DNA from: Acidobacteriota bacterium
Lineage (GTDB): Bacteria; Acidobacteriota; Vicinamibacteria; Vicinamibacterales; Vicinamibacteraceae
DNA length: 32,071 nucleotides
Assembly: GCA_023429845.1 (NCBI GenBank)
Contig: JAEZCY010000261.1
Coordinates: forward strand, 1-32,071
Direction of reading: 5' to 3'
Positions 15,423-22,537 of the stretch are shown here, in pieces (position 1 is the stretch's first letter; the number at the start of each line of letters is the position of its first letter). Position numbers and translations under genes: made by a program. Under the pieces are notes generated by a model. That model did no database searches and was not told where the DNA came from. It saw only the letters and a program-made list of their open reading frames with translations.

Positions 15423-15805
15423 CGCCGGCGACCGGGCGACGGCTGCGGCGCGGGCGACGCCTTGATTGCAAGCTTCTGCTTCATCGGCTCCCAGTAGCTG
15501 CGCCGCCAGCGTTCCTCGGTGCGCGGAATCAGAGCCTTCGGCACACCGCGGTGTGTGAGCTTCAGTTCCGTGCCGGTCTCGACGGGTCGCAGGGTGAATG
15601 CCGCCATCGAGAAGACGCCTTCGGGGTAGTCCTCCTCGCGCCACGCACGAACGACGCGAACGGACGGCGCGAGATCGACGACGATGCCGGTGCCTTCACC
15701 CATGCAGAACGGCGCGCCCACCTGCTCGGCCTCGGTCACGAGCAATTCGTACACGTCCGTCGGCTCTGCACGGAAGCGAACCTTCTGCGAAATCGTCTTG
15801 CACAT
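15419..15805 (-). CDS. SRPBCC / AHSA1-like protein coupled to the AAA/TPR gene
   Basis: A 128-residue SRPBCC-fold protein. The opening TISQKVRFRAEPTDVYELLV, the central FTLRPVETGTELKLTHRGVP and the C-terminal helix RTEERWRRSYWEPMKQKLA match the AHSA1/polyketide-cyclase-like group. It is a little shorter than the usual 140-150 residues because the middle strands are compact. A GAGGAC ribosome site lies just before the ATG at 15803-15805. The stop TGA (15419-15421) overlaps the TTG start of the AAA/TPR gene, so ribosomes finishing here probably restart there. It is 136 bp downstream of the ADOP stop on the same strand, and that gap likely contains a separate promoter, though none is clear. The protein may bind a small hydrophobic ligand. 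Confidence 0.82.
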   Translation of the reverse strand: MCKTISQKVRFRAEPTDVYELLVTEAEQVGAPFCMGEGTGIVVDLAPSVRVVRAWREEDYPEGVFSMAAFTLRPVETGTELKLTHRGVPKALIPRTEERWRRSYWEPMKQKLAIKASPAPQPSPGRRR

Positions 15806-15941
15806 GGCGTCCTCGACTGTTCCGTTCAGGGCCAGTGTGCCTTCGCGAGGTCCCGTCGCGCAATCTTCGCCGGCCCATCACACCGGCTCGACCAGTCCAG
15901 CCGTGTCCTTCACACCACGCGTCGGCGTTTGCCCGCGCAGG

Positions 15942-18647
15942 CTACTCAGCCCGCAACGCGCGCCAGGGGTCGATCGTCGTTGCCCGTCGGGCCGGCACCC
16001 ATGCCGCCACGAGTCCCACTGCCACGAGCAGCAGCGTGACGGCCGTGAAGACGATCGGATCGGTCGGCGTCACACCGAACAGGAATCGCTGCAGCACTCG
16101 CGTGATGCCGGCCGCGCCAACGAGTCCAACGACCACGCCGGCCGCGACGATGCGGAACGCGCGCGCCAGCACGAAGCGGAGCACCTCCCGGCGGTCGGCG
16201 CCGAGCGCCATGCGCACGCCGATCTCGCGTCGGCGCTGCGTCACCGTATACGCCATCAACCCATAGATGCCGCAGGTCGCGATGAGGGTGGCGCTCACCG
16301 CAAACAAGCCCAGGACCATCGTCCTGAAACGCGGCGTCGCCAGCGACGCCGCCACCCCCTCGTCCATCGTCATCGTGGCCTGGATCGGCAGTTCCGGCGC
16401 CACGCGGCGAATCTCGGCTCGCACGCCTTCGACCACGCTGGTGGGATTGCCGGTACGCACGACGAATGCCACGAACCGCACGAGCCCGCCGCGCTCCTGC
16501 TGGAACGGCGCGTAGATCATCGGTTGCACGTCCTGGTCGAGTCCGCGCTGACGGATGTCTGCCGCCACACCGACGACGCCCAGCCACTCGCAGTCGCCGC
16601 ACAGGCGCACGCGGCGACCGAGCGCCGCACCCGGCCCGCCAGGGAAGTACTCGCGGGCGATGCGCTCACTGACGATGGCCACGTTCGGCGCCGCCGCCGT
16701 GTCGCTGGCGGTGAACTCGCGTCCGGCCAGGAGTGGAATGCCCATCGTCGCGAAGTAGTCGGCGTCGATCTTGGGCGTGCCGGCGTAGAGCTCCGGCTTC
16801 GCCTGTCCCTCGATCTCGAAGTCGGTCTGGATGAAGAGCATGCCGAACGGCGCCGAATTGATCAGGCTCGCCGACTTCACCCCAGGCAGGTAGTGGATGC
16901 GCTCGAGCACGCCGCGGGCAAAGGCATGGATGCGCTCCGACTCGCTGTAGAGGTGCTCGGGCAGCACCACCTTGACGGTCTGTACCACGCCATCGTCACG
17001 GGCGGCCTCGAACCCGGGCGCCACGGACGTGAGCCGCACGAAGCTGTGGACCAGCAGCCCCGCCCCGATCAGCAGGACCAGCGTCATCGCGATCTGTCCG
17101 GCTACGAGCAACGTCCGCAGTCGATCGCCCTGGCGGTCGCTCGTCGCGCGGGTTCCGCTGGCGTGCAGGGCATCACGTTCACCAAACACTGTTCCGCCGA
17201 CCCTCAGCACCGGCACGAGGCCCACGACCAGCGTCGACACGAACGCCAGCGCGAGGCAGAACATCAGCACCCGAGCGTCGAGGACGATGCTGCCCACCCG
17301 CGGCAGCACCGACGGCGGCACCAGCGGCAGCGCGAGGTCGAGCGCCGCACGGGCCAGGACCACGCCAAGGGCCGTGCCGATCAAGGACAGGACGACCGCT
17401 TCGGTCAGCAGCTGGCGCACGATGCGCCGCCGCGCTGCGCCGAGCGCCATGCGCACCGACAGCTCGCCGCGGCGGCCACTGAGGCGCACCATCTGCAGGT
17501 TCGCCACATTGACGCAGGCGATCACCAGGACGAACGACACGGCGGCGAGCAGGATCAGCAGCAGTGTGCGCACGGACGCCGTGCCGTACTCCTGCAGGCT
17601 CACGACGAGCGCACGCGACGCCACGTCCGTGGCGCGTGTGCCTTCCATGCCGACGGCACGCGCGCTCGCGGCCGCAATCGACGGGTCGTTCACGAGCGCC
17701 GTCAGTTCGCTCTCGACGCGCTCCTGCGTCATGCCCGGCTTCATGCGGCCCAGGAGGAAGAGGAAGGCGCTGGTGCCCGGATCTCCGGGCCAGCGATTGG
17801 GCAGGAAGACTTCCACTTCAGGCAGTGCGAACCCTCCACGGATCACCGGCCGGAAACTGAAGTCCGGCGGCATGACGCCAACGATGGTGCGCGGAACGCC
17901 GTCGATGGTGATCGTCTGTCCGACGACGGCAGGGTCGCCGTGCAGCGCGGTGCGCCATAGCCGATCGCTGACGATCGCGGTGCCATCGTCGTCGGCCGCC
18001 GACACCCCGGTGAGAAACGCACGACCAAGCCTCGGGTTGACGCCCAACGTGGTGAGGAAGTTGGCACTCACGTCGAGCGTGGCCACCTGCCGCGGCTCGC
18101 CTCGTCCCGTCAACAGCGTGTCACCGGACGTGTAGGCAGAGAGGTGGTCGAAGGTCGTGGCGGCCTGGCGCAGCGCGTCGAACGATCCCGGCGTCCAGGT
18201 CGAGAAGGTCCTCGGGCCTCGCCCTGTCTGCTGTGCGGACGCGACCATGACGAGGCGGTCCGGATCTGCGTAGGGGAGCGGGCGCCAGAGGACTCCGTAC
18301 GCCACGGAGAAGATCGCGGTGTTGAGGCCGATGCCGAGCGCGAGGGTAGCCAGCGCTGTAAACGTGTACGCGGGGTCGCGCCGCATGAGGCGCACGGCGT
18401 GACGTGTGTCCTGCGCGAACGCCTGGAGCGCCGGGAACGTCCACGGCTCGCGCGATTCCTCGCGCAGCCGCATCGGGTTGCCGACCCTGTGTCGGGCGGC
18501 TACCTTCGCCTCGCCGTCGGTCAGGCCATGGCCGTCGGCTATGGCCCGCGTCTTCATCTCCGCATGGAACCGCAACTCGTCTTCCATGTCGCGGTCGAAC
18601 CGGTTCCTCTGGAACAGGAACAGGACGCGTCGAAACAACGATCCCAC
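15942..18647 (-). CDS. ADOP-type (MacB-like) ABC transporter permease
   Basis: A 901-residue inner-membrane permease with two MacB/FtsX-type halves and an N-terminal prefix domain (residues 10-65, FQRNRFDRDMEDELRFHAEM). This is the ADOP architecture expanded in Acidobacteriota. Half 1 starts with the helix near 93-120, carries a periplasmic MacB_PCD region (about 125-345), and three helices at about 360-480. Half 2 repeats this from about 520. The cytoplasmic coupling segment appears in both halves: ELSVRMALGAARRRIVRQLL (395-414) and EIGVRMALGADRREVLRFVL near the C-terminus. No ATPase gene is adjacent, so it is an orphan permease that must borrow a MacB-like ATPase or act without transport. 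It starts with GTG (18645-18647), preceded by GGGAGAG, 20 bp after the PadR stop. Substrate unknown. Confidence 0.93.
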   Translation of the reverse strand: MGSLFRRVLFLFQRNRFDRDMEDELRFHAEMKTRAIADGHGLTDGEAKVAARHRVGNPMRLREESREPWTFPALQAFAQDTRHAVRLMRRDPAYTFTALATLALGIGLNTAIFSVAYGVLWRPLPYADPDRLVMVASAQQTGRGPRTFSTWTPGSFDALRQAATTFDHLSAYTSGDTLLTGRGEPRQVATLDVSANFLTTLGVNPRLGRAFLTGVSAADDDGTAIVSDRLWRTALHGDPAVVGQTITIDGVPRTIVGVMPPDFSFRPVIRGGFALPEVEVFLPNRWPGDPGTSAFLFLLGRMKPGMTQERVESELTALVNDPSIAAASARAVGMEGTRATDVASRALVVSLQEYGTASVRTLLLILLAAVSFVLVIACVNVANLQMVRLSGRRGELSVRMALGAARRRIVRQLLTEAVVLSLIGTALGVVLARAALDLALPLVPPSVLPRVGSIVLDARVLMFCLALAFVSTLVVGLVPVLRVGGTVFGERDALHASGTRATSDRQGDRLRTLLVAGQIAMTLVLLIGAGLLVHSFVRLTSVAPGFEAARDDGVVQTVKVVLPEHLYSESERIHAFARGVLERIHYLPGVKSASLINSAPFGMLFIQTDFEIEGQAKPELYAGTPKIDADYFATMGIPLLAGREFTASDTAAAPNVAIVSERIAREYFPGGPGAALGRRVRLCGDCEWLGVVGVAADIRQRGLDQDVQPMIYAPFQQERGGLVRFVAFVVRTGNPTSVVEGVRAEIRRVAPELPIQATMTMDEGVAASLATPRFRTMVLGLFAVSATLIATCGIYGLMAYTVTQRRREIGVRMALGADRREVLRFVLARAFRIVAAGVVVGLVGAAGITRVLQRFLFGVTPTDPIVFTAVTLLLVAVGLVAAWVPARRATTIDPWRALRAE

Positions 18648-18667
18648 GGCACTCTCCCGTCAGGTCC

Positions 18668-19012
18668 CTACGTGGTCTTCAAGACGCGCATGATCGCGCC
18701 CGACACCTGGGCGAACCGCAACGTCTCGAGGCCGAGCTGCTTCTTCCCGGCGGCCGTCAGCGTGTAGTAGCGCGCACGGCGGTTGTTGGCCGAGATCTTC
18801 CACTCGGCCGAAACCCAGCCCTTGACGAGCATCCGTTGCAGCGCCGGATAGAGAGAGCCCTCCTCGATCGTCAGCACGTCGGCCGACAGCATCTGGATGT
18901 GCTGCGCGATACCGTAGCCGTGCATCGACTCGGTCGACAGCGTCTTCAGAATCAACATCTCGAGCGTCCCTGGCAGCAGGTCGGTCTTGCTCTTGCCTTT
19001 GTCGGTCTTCAT
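18668..19012 (-). CDS. PadR family transcriptional regulator
   Basis: A 114-residue winged-helix repressor of the short (PadR-s2) type. LLPGTLEMLILKTLSTESMH (12-31) is the first helix and GYGIAQHIQ the second. VLTIEEGSLYPALQRMLVKG is the recognition helix and dimer interface, NNRRARYYTLTAAGKKQL is the wing, and a short C-terminal helix follows. It is the first gene of a two-gene unit with the ADOP permease and most likely represses that unit. PadR proteins release DNA on binding small aromatic or drug-like ligands, but the ligand here is unknown. The ribosome site AAAGGG lies about 7 bp before the ATG. A dyad (19026-19040) and a perfect TTGACA -35 box (19072-19077) lie upstream. Confidence 0.95.
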   Translation of the reverse strand: MKTDKGKSKTDLLPGTLEMLILKTLSTESMHGYGIAQHIQMLSADVLTIEEGSLYPALQRMLVKGWVSAEWKISANNRRARYYTLTAAGKKQLGLETLRFAQVSGAIMRVLKTT

Positions 19013-19025
19013 CAGGCGCCCTTTG

Positions 19026-19040
19026 CATAGACGGACTATG
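19026..19040. promoter_or_regulatory. Candidate PadR operator dyad
   Basis: CATAG-N5-CTATG, a perfect 5-bp inverted repeat with a 5-bp spacer, 13 bp upstream of the padR-like start codon and overlapping the expected transcribed leader. PadR regulators commonly autoregulate through AT-containing dyads just before their own gene. Assignment is by position and symmetry only. Confidence 0.5.
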
Positions 19041-19071
19041 GGTAAGTAAGTTTCATCGACATCGTCAGACC

Positions 19072-19077
19072 TGTCAA
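19072..19077 (-). promoter_or_regulatory. -35 box of the PadR-ADOP unit
   Basis: An exact TTGACA on the minus strand, 59 bp upstream of the PadR ATG. At 17-18 bp spacing the -10 would be GAAACT or AAACTT, both poor matches, so either the -10 is weak or it is placed differently. The candidate operator lies downstream of it. Confidence 0.45.
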
Positions 19078-19171
19078 CCGGGATGGATGCGCTCCACGCG
19101 AATGCCCTTATGCTTGACCCGTTCTCGCAACATCAGCGCACCGGATCGGCGTAAGGGGAGGCGTCCCGGGA

Positions 19172-19185
19172 TCTGCCGCGGCAGA
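19172..19185. promoter_or_regulatory. 14-bp perfect palindrome upstream of the hydrolase gene
   Basis: TCTGCCGCGGCAGA is a perfect 14-bp palindrome 57 bp before the alpha/beta-hydrolase ATG, in the 230-bp divergent region shared with PadR. It is flanked by near-copies of CCGGATCSGCS (about 19141 and 19195). It may be a regulator-binding site; no known regulator consensus is claimed. Confidence 0.35.
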
Positions 19186-19242
19186 ATCCTGCACCCGGAT
19201 CCGCCCGCTGGCGCGCGCGAGCCAGACTCAGGAGGCACTCGC

Positions 19243-20073
19243 ATGAGCACGGTCACGACGACCGACGGCGCCACGATCTTCTTCAAGGACTGGGGTCCGC
19301 GCGACGCGCAGCCCATCGTGTTCCATCACGGGTGGCCCCTGAGCGCCGACGACTGGGACACGCAGATGCTCTATTTCCTCGAGAGGGGCTATCGCGTCGT
19401 CGCGCACGATCGACGCGGACATGGCCGCTCGAGCCAGGTCGGCGACGGCCACGACATGGACCACTACGCCGCGGACGTCGCGACGGTCGTGACGCATCTC
19501 GATCTCCGGAACGCGATCCACGTGGGACATTCGACCGGCGGCGGCGAAGCGGCCCGCTACGTGGCGCGCCACGGTCGGGACCGAGTCCATAAACTCGTTC
19601 TGATCGGCGCCGTGCCGCCGTTGATGCTGAAGACAGCTGCGAACCCGGGGGGACTGCCGATCGAAGTCTTCGACGGCTTCCGCCAGCAGCTCGCTGCGAA
19701 CCGCTCCAGGTTCTACCGGGACGTCGCAAGCGGGCCCTTCTATGGCTATAACCGGGCTGGTGCGGATGTCGCCGAAGCCGTCATCGCGAACTGGTGGCGT
19801 CAGGGCATGATGGGCGGCGCCAAGGCGCACCTCGATGGCATCAAGGCGTTCTCGGAAACCGACTTCACCGACGACTTGAGGATCATCGACGTGCCGACCC
19901 TCGTCATGCACGGAGACGATGACCAGATCGTGCCGTTTGCCAACTCCGCGCCGCTCTCGACGCAGCTCCTCCAGAACGGCACCTTGAAGGTCTACGAGAA
20001 GCTTCCGCATGGGCTGTGCACGACCCACGCAGATGTCGTCAATCCGGACCTGCTGGCGTTCTTCCAGAGGTGA
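19243..20073 (+). CDS. Alpha/beta hydrolase, non-heme chloroperoxidase/arylesterase-like
   Basis: A 276-residue cytosolic alpha/beta-hydrolase, typical length for the cofactor-free haloperoxidase/esterase group. Residues 5-16 (TTTDGATIFFKDWG) and 22-40 (AQPIVFHHGWPLSADDWD) are the hallmark opening, with HHGW near the oxyanion hole. RVVAHDRRGHGRSSQ follows. The nucleophile elbow is GHSTGGG (S97), the acid lies in MHGDDDQIVP (D225-D227), and the histidine in LPHGLCTTH (H256). Members hydrolyse esters and can make peracids; in vivo roles are usually unknown. An AGGAGG ribosome site at 19230-19235 fixes the ATG at 19243; the in-frame upstream extension is not conserved-looking. It is followed 43 bp later by a second hydrolase on the same strand, so the two may be cotranscribed. 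Confidence 0.93.
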   Translation: MSTVTTTDGATIFFKDWGPRDAQPIVFHHGWPLSADDWDTQMLYFLERGYRVVAHDRRGHGRSSQVGDGHDMDHYAADVATVVTHLDLRNAIHVGHSTGGGEAARYVARHGRDRVHKLVLIGAVPPLMLKTAANPGGLPIEVFDGFRQQLAANRSRFYRDVASGPFYGYNRAGADVAEAVIANWWRQGMMGGAKAHLDGIKAFSETDFTDDLRIIDVPTLVMHGDDDQIVPFANSAPLSTQLLQNGTLKVYEKLPHGLCTTHADVVNPDLLAFFQR

Positions 20074-20116
20074 CGGGCGGTTCTTCGTTCAGAGCCGGAG
20101 GCCCGGAGGGCCCGAC

Positions 20117-20965
20117 ATGTCGACACCGACAAACGTCCGCGAAGATGAGATCGACAGCCTGAAAGGCACCAGGATCTTCGTCCGATCCTGGCTGCCGCAC
20201 TCCACTCCGCGTGCCGTGGTGGTGATCTGCCATGGCGTCAACTCCCACGGTGGCCAGTACCACTGGGCTGCCGGCCAGCTCACCGGCGACGGCTTGGCCA
20301 CGTATGCGCTGGACCTGCGCGGACGAGGACGGTCGGACGGGGAGCGCTTCTACGTCGAGGACGTCGCAGACTACGTCAGCGACCTGGCGAACACGGTGAC
20401 GCTCGCGAAGTCGCGCCACCCCGGACTGCCGGTGTTCGTCCTCGGCCACAGCGCCGGCGGTGTCGTGTCGTCCGTGTACGTGCTCGACAACCAGGCTGAG
20501 CTCACCGGCTTCATCTGCGAAAGCTTCGCCTTCCAGGTGCCGGCGCCGGGTTTCGCGCTGGCCGCCATCAGGGCGATCAGCCACATCGCGCCGCGCCTGC
20601 CAGTGCTCACGCTGAAGAACGAGGATTTCTCACGCGACCCGAACGCCGTCGCGGCGTTGAACAGCGACCCCTTGACGGCGCACGAAGTGCAGCCGGCCAT
20701 CACCGTCGCTGCGCTCGTGCGCGCCGACGAGCGACTGAAGGCCGAGTTCCCGTCGATCACGCTGCCGGTGCTCATCATGCACGGGACCGCAGACAAGGCG
20801 ACGGTGTGCCATGGCAGCGAGTTCTTCTTCCAGACGGTGGGGTCGACCGATAGGACGCTGAAGCTCTACGAGGGGCACTACCACGACCTCCTGAACGACG
20901 TCGGCAAGGAGCAGGTCATGGGCGACATCCGCGAATGGATAGGCGCGCGCATCGTGGCCCGGTGA
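20117..20965 (+). CDS. Alpha/beta hydrolase, monoacylglycerol-lipase-like
   Basis: A 282-residue protein of the Hydrolase_4/monoacylglycerol lipase group. The order is KGTRIFVRSWLPHSTPRAVV, then VICHGVNSHGGQY (HG oxyanion region), then TYALDLRGRGRSDGER (the DxRGxGxS signature), then the elbow LGHSAGG with S112. The acid is D226 (MHGTADKATV) and the histidine is H254 or H256 (YEGHYHDLLND). All triad residues are present. It would cleave a fatty acyl ester of glycerol or a similar lipid; bacterial members range from lipases to lysophospholipases. It does not resemble the preceding hydrolase beyond the fold, so this is not a recent tandem duplication. GGAGGG at 20105-20110 supports the ATG at 20117. 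It is convergent with the efflux operon, with two hairpins in the gap. Confidence 0.9.
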   Translation: MSTPTNVREDEIDSLKGTRIFVRSWLPHSTPRAVVVICHGVNSHGGQYHWAAGQLTGDGLATYALDLRGRGRSDGERFYVEDVADYVSDLANTVTLAKSRHPGLPVFVLGHSAGGVVSSVYVLDNQAELTGFICESFAFQVPAPGFALAAIRAISHIAPRLPVLTLKNEDFSRDPNAVAALNSDPLTAHEVQPAITVAALVRADERLKAEFPSITLPVLIMHGTADKATVCHGSEFFFQTVGSTDRTLKLYEGHYHDLLNDVGKEQVMGDIREWIGARIVAR

Positions 20966-20970
20966 CACAG

Positions 20971-20992
20971 TGCCGGGCATCGTCGGCCGGCA
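20971..20992. terminator. Hairpin after the hydrolase pair
   Basis: TGCCGG (20971-20976) and CCGGCA (20987-20992) form a perfect 6-bp stem around a 10-nt loop, 5 bp after the TGA of the second hydrolase. There is no T tract. The position between convergent units suits a terminator. Confidence 0.35.
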
Positions 20993-21018
20993 TCCCTTGC
21001 GTGCCGGACGGCGCGGCG

Positions 21019-21039
21019 TTGCCCGCTATTTCCGGGCAA
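21019..21039. terminator. Hairpin spanning the outer-membrane factor stop codon
   Basis: TTGCCCG (21019-21025) and CGGGCAA (21033-21039) form a perfect 7-bp stem with a 7-nt loop, and the TAG of the efflux outer-membrane gene (21026-21028) lies in the loop. It could mark the 3' end of the long efflux mRNA; no T run follows on the minus strand. Confidence 0.4.
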
Positions 21040-22522
21040 GCGCCGGAGCGTTTCCCAGCGCGCGATTGACGGCGACGAACCGGGCGCGCAGACGGCCCTC
21101 GCTCGCCACCGTGTCGAAACGCGCCTGGAGCAGCTGGCGCTGGCTGTCGAGGACGGCCACGAAGTCAACGGCGCCGCCTTCGTACCGTGCCTGGGCGAGC
21201 TCGTACGATCGCTGTGCGCTCTCCTGTCGGATCGCGAACTCTCGCAGCTGCTGCTGCTCGGCGGCATAGCTCGTGATGGCATCGTCGATCTCCTTCCACG
21301 CGGCGAGCACCGTGCGCTGGTAGGCAACGGCCGCCTCCTGGTGTTCCAGCTCGCGCAGCTGGACGACGCGCCTGCGCCTGCCGCGATCGAACAGCGGCAG
21401 ATCGAGACTGGGGCCGATCGACCAGGTGCGCGATCCCCAGCTCAGGAACTCCGTGCCCTGGTAGGACTCCGAGCCGAAGCGCGCCCCCAGGCGGATGCTC
21501 GGGTACAACGCCGCCCGCGCGATGCCGATGCCGGCGGTCGCGCCTCGCAGCCGAGCCTCCGCGGCGGCGATGTCGGGCCGACGCGAGGCCACCTCCGACG
21601 GCAAGCCGAGGGTCAGATCAGGCAAGGCAACCCGGGTTTCGTCGCCCCGCGGCGCCAAGCGGGCCGTCAGCGACCCTGGCAGCTCGCCGAGCAGCAGCGC
21701 GATCTCGTTGCGACTCGCCGCTTCGCGGGCCAGCAGCGGCGCGAGTTGCGCCCTGAGTGCCGCCAGGTCAGCTCGCTGACGTTCGAGGAACAGCCCGTCG
21801 ACGAGACCGCCCTCTGCCTGCACTTCGATGATCGACAGCCGGTCTGCCATCGCGGCGATGGTCTCGCGCAGCACGCGAATCTGACCCTGGGTCGTCCGCA
21901 CGTCGAAGAAGCTGCGCGCGACCTCGCTGGCGAGACTCACACGCGCCAGGTCCAGCAATGCGCCCTGCCTCGCGACAACCGCGTCGGCCTGGTCGATCGA
22001 CGAGCGGATCCGCCCCCAGAGATCGAGCTCCCACGACGCGTCGAATCCCGCCTGGTACAGCCCGAACGGCTCGGCGATCAGCGGCGCGATGCGGTCGCGG
22101 TCCGCGCCGATCGCCTCGACGACACGCAGGCCTGCGCCGAACTCGCTCTGGCGTTGCTCCGTCGCGCTCGCGCCGACGCCGGCCTGCGGGCCGCGCTGCG
22201 CGCTGACGGTCAGGCGCTGCACTCGCGCCTGCGCGAAATGCAACGCTGCCGTCTCGAGGTCCGGACTCGCCTGCACGGCCTGCTGCTGCAGTGCGTCCAG
22301 CACGGGATCGGAGAACACCGCCCACCAGTCGTCGGGCAGCGTGTCACTGGACCCGAGCTGCGGCTGCAGCGTCGGATCGCCGCTGCGCCATGTCGTCCAG
22401 TCTCCAGGGGCCTGGGGTTCCGGCTTGACGTACGTCGGCGCGCCCGTGGCACATCCGGCCATGGCCAGCGCAATCACGCTGGCGCTCCACGCCCGGCGTC
22501 GATGCGGACTCCGTATGTGCAT
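21026..22522 (-). CDS. NodT/OprM-type outer-membrane efflux lipoprotein
   Basis: A 498-residue TolC-family outer-membrane factor that forms the exit duct of a tripartite pump. The signal sequence ends in the lipobox AMAGC with C24 as the lipidated cysteine. YVKPEPQAP is followed by WWAVFSDPVLDALQQQAVQA, the usual opening of NodT-type proteins. The two repeated halves each carry long coiled helices and barrel strands: FDASWELDLWGRIRSSIDQA in half 1, and GPSLDLPLFDRGRRRR in half 2. LGLPSEVASRRPDIAAAEARL is the family's central motif. Length is typical. It is the last gene of the efflux operon, 15 bp after the second permease, with a GAAGAAGGAAG ribosome site. Having its own outer-membrane partner suggests the pump does not depend on a shared TolC. 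Confidence 0.94.
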   Translation of the reverse strand: MHIRSPHRRRAWSASVIALAMAGCATGAPTYVKPEPQAPGDWTTWRSGDPTLQPQLGSSDTLPDDWWAVFSDPVLDALQQQAVQASPDLETAALHFAQARVQRLTVSAQRGPQAGVGASATEQRQSEFGAGLRVVEAIGADRDRIAPLIAEPFGLYQAGFDASWELDLWGRIRSSIDQADAVVARQGALLDLARVSLASEVARSFFDVRTTQGQIRVLRETIAAMADRLSIIEVQAEGGLVDGLFLERQRADLAALRAQLAPLLAREAASRNEIALLLGELPGSLTARLAPRGDETRVALPDLTLGLPSEVASRRPDIAAAEARLRGATAGIGIARAALYPSIRLGARFGSESYQGTEFLSWGSRTWSIGPSLDLPLFDRGRRRRVVQLRELEHQEAAVAYQRTVLAAWKEIDDAITSYAAEQQQLREFAIRQESAQRSYELAQARYEGGAVDFVAVLDSQRQLLQARFDTVASEGRLRARFVAVNRALGNAPALARK

Positions 22523-22537
22523 GACGGTCTTCCTTCT

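Noticed and set aside
13395..15497. A 700-codon open frame on the plus strand opposite the AAA/TPR gene
   Set aside because: It lacks any domain pattern and is rich in Arg, Ala and Gly. It mirrors the GC-rich third positions of the real minus-strand gene, which has Walker motifs and TPR-like repeats.
15684..17960. A 758-codon plus-strand frame opposite the ADOP permease
   Set aside because: The translation is His/Arg/Gln-rich low-complexity sequence without motifs; the minus strand encodes an unmistakable permease.
19087..19242. Upstream in-frame extension of the chloroperoxidase-like gene
   Set aside because: The extension is non-conserved-looking and contains the palindrome and flanking repeats, while AGGAGG at 19230-19235 marks the ATG at 19243.
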